From assembly GCA_036526255.1 (NCBI GenBank), contig DATCYW010000006.1:20503-84502 (forward strand): DNA of 64,000 bases, in the 5' to 3' direction. The notes below the pieces were generated by a model. It did not search any database, was not told where the DNA came from, and worked only from the letters and a program-made list of their open reading frames with translations. Numbering within the stretch: position 1 is the first letter of the stretch; every line of letters starts with the position of its first letter. Positions 33,843 through 43,195 of the stretch are shown piece after piece. This DNA is from Malonomonas sp036526255. Lineage in GTDB: Bacteria; Desulfobacterota; Desulfuromonadia; Desulfuromonadales; Geopsychrobacteraceae. The translations under genes were made by a program, and so were the position numbers.

Positions 33843-34590
33843 ATCAATCGCCGTCGAGGTGCGTAACCTGACCGTCAGCTATCAATCCAAGCCGGCCCTG
33901 CTCGACGTTTCGGTGGCCATCGAGCGCGACCAGCTGGTCGGCGTGATCGGTCCCAACGGCGCCGGCAAATCGACCTTCATCAAGGCGATCCTCGGCTTCG
34001 TCAAGCCGGATGTCGGTCAGGTGCTGATTGACGGGCAGGATGTGCAGGATGCCAAGGGGCAGGTTGCCTATGTGCCGCAGCGCGGCGCGGTCGACTGGGA
34101 TTTTCCGATCACCGTCAAAGAGGTCGCGCTGATGGGGCGTTATCAGCGCATCCCCTGGTACCGCAACCCGAACAAGGCTGATCGCGAAGCGGCGATGGAA
34201 GCGCTGTCGATGGTGCGTATGACCGAGTTTGCCGACCGACAGATCGGTCAGCTCTCCGGCGGTCAGCAACAGCGGGTGTTTCTGGCGCGGGCATTGGCGC
34301 AGGGCTCCGATATCCTGCTGCTCGACGAACCTTTTGCCGGCGTCGATGCCGCCACCGAGCGGGCGATTCTCGATGTTCTCGAACGCGCCAAGCACGCCGG
34401 CAAGACCCTGGTGGTGGTGCATCACGATCTGGTCACCGCCGCCGAGTATTTCGATAATCTGATCCTCATCAAGCAGCGGATGTACGCCTACGGACCACCG
34501 CGGGCGGTGTTACGCGAGGACCTGCTCAGCGAGGTTTACGAAGGCAAGCTGCGGATCTTTGCCGACGTGCTGAAGAAGGAGAGTGTCTGA
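33832..34590 (+). CDS. Metal ABC transporter ATP-binding protein
   Basis: This 252-residue ATPase of the Mn/Zn/Fe family has Walker A GPNGAGKST, Q-loop VAYVPQRGAVDWDFP (the DWDFP segment is usual in this family), signature LSGGQQQRVFLARA, Walker B ILLLDEPFAGVD and H-loop VVVHHD. GGAGG lies just before the start at 33832; a frame extending to 33730 overlaps the previous gene and is not needed. It shares one base with the permease start (TGATGG). Confidence 0.93.
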   Translation: MTTKSIAVEVRNLTVSYQSKPALLDVSVAIERDQLVGVIGPNGAGKSTFIKAILGFVKPDVGQVLIDGQDVQDAKGQVAYVPQRGAVDWDFPITVKEVALMGRYQRIPWYRNPNKADREAAMEALSMVRMTEFADRQIGQLSGGQQQRVFLARALAQGSDILLLDEPFAGVDAATERAILDVLERAKHAGKTLVVVHHDLVTAAEYFDNLILIKQRMYAYGPPRAVLREDLLSEVYEGKLRIFADVLKKESV

Positions 34591-35873
34591 TGGAAACTCT
34601 CTTAAACGCATTTCTCGCGCCTTTGGGTGAAACCTACTTTCAGAAAGCGCTGATCGGCGGCAGCATCGTCGCCATCGTTTCGGCGGTGGTCGGTTGTCTG
34701 GTGGTGTTGCGGCGGATGGCCTTTTTGGGCGATGCCCTTTCCCACGCGATGATCGCCGGGGTCGCCGGCGGCTATCTGGTCATGAAGATGCTGTTCGGTT
34801 ACGAAGCGCACGCCATGGGGATGCTGCTCGGCTCACTCTTGTCCGCGATCATCACCGTGGCGCTGATCGGCTTCGTCTCGCGGGTCAGCCGCGTCAAGGA
34901 AGACACCGCCATCGGCATCATGTACACCGGCGTCTTCGCCCTCGGCGTGGTGATCGTCTCGATCTTCCGTCACTATATCCACATCGACCTGATGCACTTC
35001 ATCATGGGCGATGTGCTCGGCGTCGCCGATGCCGATCTCTGGACCAGCGCCTTTGTCGCGGTGGTCGTGCTTTCCATCATCATCCTGTTTTTCCGTCATT
35101 TCCAGATCACCACCTTCGACCCGGTGATGGCCGCCTCCATCGGCTTGCCGGTGCTGCTGATCGACTACCTGCTGACCACCTGCGTCTCACTGGTGGTGGT
35201 CTCGGCGGTCAGCATGGTCGGCGTGATCCTGGTCGTCGGCCTGCTGATCACCCCGGCGGCCACCGCCTACCTGCTTAGCGACCGGCTCGACCGGATGATG
35301 CTGCTCTCGGCCTTCTTCGGTTTTACCAGCGTGGTCGGCGGTCTGTATCTGTGTGTCTGGCTCGACTCCGCCGGCGGCGGCGCGATCATGCTCTTTTGTA
35401 CCCTGCAGTTCCTGCTGGTGCTGATCTTCGCCCCGCGCTACGGCATGCTGGCCCGCTGGCTGCGACTGCGGCGGATGGTGCCGCAACCGGTGATCGAGGA
35501 CGTGCTCACCACCATTCTGCGCCACGGTCAGGCGACACCGTTGCCGGTGATCCGCAAGTACGTCGAGCAGCGCCCGCGGCTGCTCAAAGCCCTCGGCCAG
35601 ATGGTCGACGATGGCCTGCTGCAGCTGGTCGGTGCGGATTACGCCCTGACCGAAAGCGGCGAAAAAGAAGCCCAGCAGGTGCTGCGCGCCCACCGCCTGT
35701 GGGAAGCCTACCTGCATTCCATCGGCACACCGGAAAAAGACTGGCATAGCACCGCGCACCACCTGGAGCATATGCGTGAAGCAGGCACGGTCGAATATCT
35801 GAGCGAAGTGCTCGGCAAGCCGCAACAAGACCCGCACGGCCAGGAGATTCCAGCCAAACCGAATGGGGATTGA
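34590..35873 (+). CDS. Metal ABC transporter permease fused to a DtxR/MntR-like domain
   Basis: Residues 1-~285 are a ZnuB/MntB-type permease with about eight helices (LRRMAFLGDALSHAMIAGVAGGY, then VVVSAVSMVGVILVVGLLITPAATA). Residues ~290-427 resemble an iron-dependent repressor: a winged helix (LLKALGQMVDDGLLQ, YALTESGEKEAQQVL) and a dimerisation/metal domain with HRLWEAYL, a mid His, AHHLEHM and DPHGQEIP. Against DtxR, the positions of His79, Glu83, His98, Glu105 and His106 are kept and Cys102 becomes His. The cytoplasmic domain probably gates transport by cytosolic metal rather than binding DNA. Similar fusions are known. Confidence 0.9.
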   Translation: METLLNAFLAPLGETYFQKALIGGSIVAIVSAVVGCLVVLRRMAFLGDALSHAMIAGVAGGYLVMKMLFGYEAHAMGMLLGSLLSAIITVALIGFVSRVSRVKEDTAIGIMYTGVFALGVVIVSIFRHYIHIDLMHFIMGDVLGVADADLWTSAFVAVVVLSIIILFFRHFQITTFDPVMAASIGLPVLLIDYLLTTCVSLVVVSAVSMVGVILVVGLLITPAATAYLLSDRLDRMMLLSAFFGFTSVVGGLYLCVWLDSAGGGAIMLFCTLQFLLVLIFAPRYGMLARWLRLRRMVPQPVIEDVLTTILRHGQATPLPVIRKYVEQRPRLLKALGQMVDDGLLQLVGADYALTESGEKEAQQVLRAHRLWEAYLHSIGTPEKDWHSTAHHLEHMREAGTVEYLSEVLGKPQQDPHGQEIPAKPNGD

Positions 35874-35913
35874 CAGACAGCGCCGTAACCGGCGATAAAA
35901 GACAAAAGTTTAA

Positions 35914-35989
<76 letters not shown>

Positions 35990-35999
35990 CAATAGAAAA

Positions 36000-36032
36000 G
36001 GGCAGTCTGCATTAAGCAGGCTGCCCTTTTTT
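36000..36032 (+). terminator. Rho-independent terminator
   Basis: GGGCAGTCTGC (36000-36010) pairs with GCAGGCTGCCC (36016-36026), followed by six T. It ends the tRNA transcript. An A-run on the left (AAAAG) could also let it serve the convergent DUF815 gene. Confidence 0.85.
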
Positions 36033-36053
36033 GCTGTGAATTCAGGTTGATTG

Positions 36054-36935
36054 TTACTTCAGCAGATACTTTCCGACCCAGTTTTTCGTGAACTGGAAGG
36101 CGGTCCGGCCGCAGCGTTTGCTTTTTTCGTGAGTCCACTTGATGGCCGCAAGTTCCAGGTCTTTGCTCCAGGGGATTTCGCGGTTGAGCTGTTTGCTCCA
36201 GCGATCGATACAGAGCTTGACCGCTTCGAGATAGCGATCCTGGCTGAAGACGTGGAAGGGCACCCAGAGGCCGAAGCGGTCGGAGAGCGAGCTTTTCTCT
36301 TCCTGAATTTCGCTCTGCTGCAGCTCGCCCTTGACGTATTTTCCGCCCAGGTGGTCGCCTTCGTATTCGGGGAGCAGATAGCGGCGGTTACTGGTAACGT
36401 AGATCAGCACGTTCTCCGGGGCCGAATAGACCGAACCGTCGAGCGCGCTTTTGAGCATCTTATAGGACAGTTCGCCCATCTCGAAGGTCAGGTCGTCGCA
36501 GAGCATGATGAAGCGGTAGGGCAGATTTTCGACCGCGGAGAAGATCTCCGACAGGTAGATCAGGTCCTCTTTTTCTACTTGAATGACGCGCAGGCCCTGA
36601 TCGCCATATTCATTCAGCAGGGCCTTGACGATCGATGATTTGCCGGTGCCGCGCGAACCCCAGAGCAACGCATTGTTGGCGGGCAACCCCTGCAGGAACT
36701 GGCGGGTGTTGTTGATCATGATTTTTTTCTGGTCATCGACACCGAGCAGTTCATCCAGCCGGATGTTGTCGGTCACCTTGACCGGTTCGAGACAACCGGA
36801 GAAGGAGTGGCGGCGCCAGTTGGCGGCGTGACATTTGGACCAATCGACCGGTTTGGTCGCTTTGGGCAGCAGCATTTCGACTGAACCCAGCACCCGCTCG
36901 AGTTGAGCGACGACTTCAGGTTTCAGATTCATCAT
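36054..36935 (-). CDS. DUF815-family P-loop ATPase
   Basis: The chosen start (36935, MMNLKPE) gives 293 residues, the family's normal size; a frame from 37082 adds 49 low-complexity residues. The AAA-type ATPase core has Walker A GSRGTGKSS, Walker B FIMLCDDLTF and sensor 1 VLIYVTSNRRYLLP. A C-terminal helical lid follows (KWTHEKSKRCGRTAFQFTKNWVGKYL). DUF815 proteins are widespread and uncharacterised ATPases. The gene is monocistronic, between the tRNA and the htrA operon. Confidence 0.88.
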   Translation of the reverse strand: MMNLKPEVVAQLERVLGSVEMLLPKATKPVDWSKCHAANWRRHSFSGCLEPVKVTDNIRLDELLGVDDQKKIMINNTRQFLQGLPANNALLWGSRGTGKSSIVKALLNEYGDQGLRVIQVEKEDLIYLSEIFSAVENLPYRFIMLCDDLTFEMGELSYKMLKSALDGSVYSAPENVLIYVTSNRRYLLPEYEGDHLGGKYVKGELQQSEIQEEKSSLSDRFGLWVPFHVFSQDRYLEAVKLCIDRWSKQLNREIPWSKDLELAAIKWTHEKSKRCGRTAFQFTKNWVGKYLLK

Positions 36936-37100
36936 GGCAGACTCTCTTTCAGTAACTGTCCTGACCGGGGCTGACAACGGCGAAAGGGGACGTTTCGCGG
37001 GGCAGGGAGCGGTTGATAAGTGCGGGTGGTAAATTTCAGAGTCGTCTGTATACGCCAATCCGGCCGCCGCTGTCAAATTCAAAGCCGCCGGAAAAAAGAC

Positions 37101-37133
37101 AAAAAAAGGGGGGGAACCCTGCTGATTCCCCCC
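37101..37133 (-). terminator. Rho-independent terminator of the htrA operon
   Basis: On the minus strand GGGGGGAA pairs with TTCCCCCC and is followed by seven T. It lies about 80 bp after the htrA stop. Confidence 0.85.
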
Positions 37134-37214
37134 GAGAGTGGACGTAGGAGGCCACGTCCATAGTATGTTGAAGCGACCGGCTGACGCTGAGCAGTACGTC
37201 TGCCGGCCCGTGGG

Positions 37215-38660
37215 TCAATCTTCCAGTTTCAGCGCCAGATAGCGTCTGGTGTTGCCTTGCCGCACCAGCAGCAACAGCGATTTCTTGCGGCTCTCTTTGA
37301 TCAGTTCCTGCACCTGCGCCAGATTGGTTACTGGTTTGCGGTCGACCTCCTCGATCAGATCGCCGCTGCGCAGGCCGGCGCGGGCTGCCAGCGAGTCAGT
37401 TTCTACCGCCGAGATCAGGACTCCGTTGGCGCCTTCGTAGCCGAAGCGCTCTGCCAACTCCGGGGTCAGGTCCTGCAGGCTCAGTCCGAGCTTGGCGACC
37501 TTGCCGCTTTCAATCGGCTGCCCTTGGTCGTCCGTTTCCATGGCGCCGATTTTTACCTTGATGGTTCGTTCCTTCCCATCGCGCAGCACCGTCAGTTGTA
37601 CGCTGGTGCCGGGGCGGGTCAGTGCGATCCGGTTGCGGAAATTCGCGGTCTTGTCGACCGGCTCACCATTGAGCTTGGTGATCACATCCCCCTGTTTCAA
37701 GCCAGCTTCTGCCGCCGGAGAATCCTCGATCACCTGAGCAACGAGGATTCCTTTGCTCTGGTCGAGGCCGAAGGATTCAGCGAGCTCCTGGGTCATATCC
37801 TGAATGTAGACGCCCAGCCGGCCGCGGGTGACAGTGCCCTGCTCGACCAATTGCTCGCGGATGGTTTTGATCATGTTGATCGGGATGGCGAAGCCGATCC
37901 CCATGTAGCCGCCGCTGCGGCTGAAGATGGCGGTGTTCATGCCGATCACTTCGGAATCGAGATTGACCAGCGGGCCGCCGGAGTTACCGGGATTGATCGC
38001 GGCGTCGGTCTGGATGAAGTTTTCATATTCGTTCAGCCCCATGCCGCTGCGCCCTTTGGCGCTGACGATGCCGGCGGTCAGGGTGTGCGACAGGCCGAAG
38101 GGGTTGCCGAAGGCCAGTACCCAGTCGCCGACTTCAAGCTGGTCCGAATTGCCAAGCTGCAAAAAGGGGAACTTCTCGTCCGCGTCGATCTTGATGATCG
38201 CGACGTCGGACGGCGGATCGGTGCCGATAATCTTGGCGCTGAACTCACGACCGTCGAGCAGCTGCACGGTCAGTTTGTCGGCACCGCCGACCACGTGGTT
38301 GTTGGTCATGATGTAGCCGTCAGCCGAGATGATGAAGCCAGAACCCTGGCCGCTGGAGCGGCGCTTGGGGGTGTTCTGCGGCTGCTGTTGCTGAGGCGGT
38401 TCACCGAAAAAACGGCGGAAAAACTCATCGCCGAACGGGCTGTTGCCGAAGGGGTTGATCCGCTGCTGCTGTTCGACCGCCTTTTCGACCTGAATATAGA
38501 CCACTGCCGGAGACACCTGTTTGGCGACGCTGCGGAAGGCTTTGCCGGTTTCACGCAGGCTTTCCAGACCGGCATCCTGAGCTAGGGCGCTGGTGAGCAG
38601 GCCGCTGACCAGCAGCAGTAGCAATGAGAAGAGGGTCAGTAGTTTTTTCTTGCTGTTCAT
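37215..38660 (-). CDS. htrA: Do-family periplasmic serine protease (HtrA/DegP)
   Basis: A signal peptide (residues 1-27) is followed by a trypsin-like protease domain with His122 (TNNHVVGG), Asp152 (SDVAIIKID) and Ser227 (NPGNSGGPL), then two PDZ domains (~270-365 and ~385-475). The 481-residue length is usual for DegP/DegQ. A Gln-rich Q-linker (QQQPQNTPKRRS) takes the LA-loop place. It is the last of four minus-strand genes (kinase, sigma-54 regulator, single-domain regulator, protease), its start overlapping the preceding stop by 4 bp. This implies control by envelope stress. A close paralogue lies at 62302-63762. Confidence 0.95.
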   Translation of the reverse strand: MNSKKKLLTLFSLLLLLVSGLLTSALAQDAGLESLRETGKAFRSVAKQVSPAVVYIQVEKAVEQQQRINPFGNSPFGDEFFRRFFGEPPQQQQPQNTPKRRSSGQGSGFIISADGYIMTNNHVVGGADKLTVQLLDGREFSAKIIGTDPPSDVAIIKIDADEKFPFLQLGNSDQLEVGDWVLAFGNPFGLSHTLTAGIVSAKGRSGMGLNEYENFIQTDAAINPGNSGGPLVNLDSEVIGMNTAIFSRSGGYMGIGFAIPINMIKTIREQLVEQGTVTRGRLGVYIQDMTQELAESFGLDQSKGILVAQVIEDSPAAEAGLKQGDVITKLNGEPVDKTANFRNRIALTRPGTSVQLTVLRDGKERTIKVKIGAMETDDQGQPIESGKVAKLGLSLQDLTPELAERFGYEGANGVLISAVETDSLAARAGLRSGDLIEEVDRKPVTNLAQVQELIKESRKKSLLLLVRQGNTRRYLALKLED

Positions 38661-39076
38661 GAGTGGACTCCTGAGATCGCAGGTTGTTCGTGGTTCTGGA
38701 GCCGGGTTGCCTGAACCAGTTCGATCAGCTCATCCAGATCGAAGGGTTTGTCGATTGTTGCTGCCGCACCAAGTTTCCGGGCGGTTTCATGGGTCTGCGG
38801 GTCACCGAAGGCGGTCATGCAGATAAAGGGCGGATGCGGCAGGTCGTGCAGAAACTCGAGCACTTCCAGGCCGGTCAGCGCTGGCATGCGCAGATCGCTG
38901 AGGATTAAATCATAGTCCAGCGGCTGCTGCAGCTTTTCGAGCAGCGCCAAGCCGTTATCGCAGCTGCTGACCAGATAGCCAGCCCGGGTCAGGGCAAAGC
39001 TGAGCAGCTCGCGCAGTTCCAGATTGTCTTCGGCCAGCAGAATATGTGGATGTGTGTTCAGGCAGATGGCTTCCAT
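38657..39076 (-). CDS. Single-domain response regulator
   Basis: The start at 39076 (MEAICLNTHPH) has GGAG eight bases upstream; the upstream frame to 39391 overlaps the sigma-54 regulator antiparallel in sense and lacks a site. The 139 residues are one receiver domain with acidic pair ED, phospho-acceptor Asp61 (LILSDLRMP), Thr in CMTAFG and Lys in IDKPFD. There is no output domain. It is coupled to htrA by a 4-bp overlap. It may compete for phosphate from, or fine-tune, the kinase of this operon. Confidence 0.88.
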   Translation of the reverse strand: MEAICLNTHPHILLAEDNLELRELLSFALTRAGYLVSSCDNGLALLEKLQQPLDYDLILSDLRMPALTGLEVLEFLHDLPHPPFICMTAFGDPQTHETARKLGAAATIDKPFDLDELIELVQATRLQNHEQPAISGVHS

Positions 39077-39173
39077 CCGACGGCTCCAGGTTGATGGTGA
39101 TGTCGAATCTTTAACGCAACCTGTGTGCCAAGTTAAAATTGATAAAAAACGGCAGGTTAGCCTGTTGGTGGGG

Positions 39174-39209
39174 CGGGGCAGAATGCCCCGGCGGGGCAGA
39201 ATGCCCCGG
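39174..39209. repeat. Tandem 18-bp repeat, each unit a small hairpin
   Basis: Two exact copies of an 18-base unit containing GGGGCAGAATGCCCC stand head to tail. Each copy folds as a 6-bp stem with a 3-base loop. They lie between the sigma-54 regulator stop and the single-domain regulator start, so within the operon transcript; they may stabilise or attenuate it. Confidence 0.7.
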
Positions 39210-39212
39210 CTA

Positions 39213-40576
<1,364 letters not shown>

Positions 40577-40580
<4 letters not shown>

Positions 40581-42058
40581 GCCTGGGCTCCGCTGGTGAT
40601 TTCCGGCAGGTAGACGCTGAAGCAGCTACCGACACCGGGGCTGCTGGCGACATTTATCCAGCCGCCATGTTCCTCGATAATTCCGTAAGTGATCGACAGG
40701 CCGAGGCCGGTTCCCTGACCGACATCTTTGGTGGTGAAGAAGGGATCGAAGATGTGCTGCAGGTCTTCCGCTGCAATCCCCAGCCCTTGATCGCGCACCT
40801 GCAGCTGCAGCCAGCGGCCACTGTGCTTTTCGATCTCCTCCGGCGGCTCGGGTGCCTCGACAACGGCGCAGCTCAGCTCCAGCTCGCCGCCGTTCGGCAT
40901 CGCCTGAATGCCGTTCAAGCTCAGGTTGAGCAGCACCTGCTGCAGCTGTCCGGGATCGGCGTTAACCTGCAACGGCTCAGTACTCTCCTGTAATTTAAGA
41001 ACAACCCGCTGTGCATGAATGGCCGGTTCGAGCAGCGGCGCCACGGCGCGCAGCACAGCGTTCAACTCGACCGGTTGTTTGCGGGTTTTACTGCGGCGGG
41101 CGAAACTCAGCAGCTGCTGCATGATGCCGGTCATTCGTTCAGCCTGTTCGCCGATGATTCGGGCCGAGCGGCTGATATCAGCGGCGCTTAAGTCGGCGCT
41201 GCCGATCAGTTTGGCGCGGCCGGAGATAACATTGAGCGGGGTGCCGAGTTCGTGCGCCATACCGGCCGACAGCCGCCCCAAGGTTGCCAGTCGCTCGGTG
41301 TGACGGAGCTTTTCCAGGGTGTCGATCTTTTCCTGGTTGGCGATCTCTTCGGCCTGCCGCGCATCGGCCAGCTGGCCGCGCATCCGTTCGATGGTTGCCG
41401 CCAACTCGGCCAATTCGCCGCGGCCGGGGAGGTCGGGGCTGGGGCTGAAATCGCCGCTGCCGATCCGTTCCGCCTGGGCGCGCAGACGGCGCATCGGTCG
41501 GTTGATCCAGAGGCTGCCGAGGGTCGCCATCAACAGCAGGCTGGAAACCACCATGCCGCCGACCACCAATGCTGAGCGGCGCAGGCTCTCTTCGACGTAA
41601 TCGTGCAGTTCGTCCATCGATTCGGTCAATTCGATGGCGCCGATGCGTAAGCCGCCGTCGATCAGCAGCGGCAGATAGGTGAGCAGAAAATCACCACCTT
41701 CGGGCGAACCGGCCAGCAGCGCCAGGGTCTCCTCGTCCCGCAAGGCGTCCAGCTGACTGACGGGGACGCGTGGTTGATAGTTCAGCGGCGCCTGATCATC
41801 GATCCAGACCCAGCGGACCAGGATGTCATTGTGGATTTTGTTGGCACGCAACAGAAAGTTGAGCGCCGCGGCTTCGCCACGCTCCTTCCAGGTTTCAGTC
41901 ACCATGACCCGCAGGCTTTCGCCCAGGTGTCTGGCTTCGCGGCTGAGGTTTTTTTTCAGCTGCTCCCGTTCGCGCTGAATCGACAGGTAGCTGTGGGCGG
42001 AGAAGATCAGCGCTACGCCGAGCAGCACGGCAATGGTAATTCGCAAGGTCAGACGCAT
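40577..42058 (-). CDS. Sensor histidine kinase of the htrA operon
   Basis: TM1 at residues 7-25, a periplasmic sensor of about 135 residues without a domain I recognise, TM2 (~163-184), HAMP (~185-240), HisKA with His269 in LSAGMAHELGTPLN, and HATPase (VRDQGLGI, GTGLGLSITYG). The HELGTPLN box is typical of NtrB/ZraS-like kinases that pair with sigma-54 regulators. It is first in the operon kinase, regulator, single receiver, htrA. By analogy with Zra-type systems it may respond to envelope or metal stress. Confidence 0.93.
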
Positions 42059-42127
42059 GATGGTTTATCCGCACAGAGAAAAATCACAAAAAGACCGTCC
42101 CTATCCTGCGTTGGCATTAATGGGATG

Positions 42128-43045
42128 TCAAGAGGCAGCGGCCGGTCGACGTGGCCAGTTGAACAGGGCCAAGCCGCTGAAGATGAACAGCATCCCGAGC
42201 AGGTGATAGCGCTGAAATTGCTCGCCAAGAAAAATCACCGCCATCAGCGCCGCGAAGACTGGAATCAGGTTGATGAACAGCCCGGCGCGGTTGGCACCGA
42301 TCAGTTCGATACCGCGATTCCAGCAGAAATAGGCGAAGATCGACGGAAACAGGCCGACATAAGCAAGGCTGAGGATGACCGGCTGACTCAAAATCAGCGG
42401 GGCAGTTTGCCCCAGTTCCCACAGGTAGAGCGGCAGCAGGCAGATCACGCCGACGCTGAAGGTGGTAACGAGAAAGCTGAACGGGTGGATCGGCGGCCGC
42501 TTGCGCAACAGCACCGTATAAAGGCCGTAGAGAACCACCGCCAGCAGCATGATCAGGTCCCCCTCGACAAAGCTGAGCTGTAGCAGCCGCTGCCAGTCGC
42601 CGCGCATGACAATATAGGTCGCGCCGAGAATGCAGAGCAGCACCGCGACCAGTTGCAGACGACTGACCCTTTCGCGAAACAGCACAAAGCTGATCAGCAC
42701 AATCGCCGCCGGCATCACCGACTGGGTCAGGCTGATGTTGAGCGCCGTGGTACTGTGTGCGGCGGTATAGAGCAGGGTATTGAAAATGGCGATGCCAAGC
42801 AGGCCGAGCAGCAGAATCGCTTTCCAGCCGGCCTTGATCTGTGGCCAGTCGCGCCAGGTCTGCCGCCAGGTGAACGGCAGCAGGATCGCCAGCGCAATGG
42901 TCCAGCGCCAGAACGACAGCGCCACCGGCGGGATCAGTTCGGCGATGCCGCGCGCCAGCACCGCGTTGCCGGCCCAGAACAGCGGCGGCAGCACCAGCAG
43001 CAGGTAGGCCCAGCGAGAGTCTTTGGTGTTTTTTGGGTTTGTCAT
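42128..43045 (-). CDS. EamA/DMT-family transporter
   Basis: The start at 43045 yields 305 residues and ten predicted helices in two EamA repeats (AYLLLVLPPLFWAGNAVLARG in the first; LIMLLAVVLYGLYTVLLRK in the second). A frame from 43159 would add 38 polar residues. Drug/metabolite exporters of this group move amino acids, nucleosides or metabolites; the substrate is not predictable. The gene is monocistronic, divergent from the APC transporter. Confidence 0.88.
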   Translation of the reverse strand: MTNPKNTKDSRWAYLLLVLPPLFWAGNAVLARGIAELIPPVALSFWRWTIALAILLPFTWRQTWRDWPQIKAGWKAILLLGLLGIAIFNTLLYTAAHSTTALNISLTQSVMPAAIVLISFVLFRERVSRLQLVAVLLCILGATYIVMRGDWQRLLQLSFVEGDLIMLLAVVLYGLYTVLLRKRPPIHPFSFLVTTFSVGVICLLPLYLWELGQTAPLILSQPVILSLAYVGLFPSIFAYFCWNRGIELIGANRAGLFINLIPVFAALMAVIFLGEQFQRYHLLGMLFIFSGLALFNWPRRPAAAS

Positions 43046-43195
43046 GCCCCCTCGCAAAGGATTTCTGTTCAGCAGCCTGCCGGATAACCGGTCATCAGGC
43101 GGCAGATAACTTTTCTTTGATAGCAGAGCTATCCAGGGGATAGTAGACTTGCAGATCATTATCTACAACCGGTTTTGAATCACCAGGGAGTACCA

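Noticed and set aside
37257..38585. 442-codon open frame antisense to htrA
   Set aside because: The htrA frame shows a full protease and PDZ layout; the antisense translation has no motif.
39174..39209. Short repeats as a possible CRISPR remnant
   Set aside because: Units are directly adjacent without spacers, only two copies, and no cas genes are in the window.
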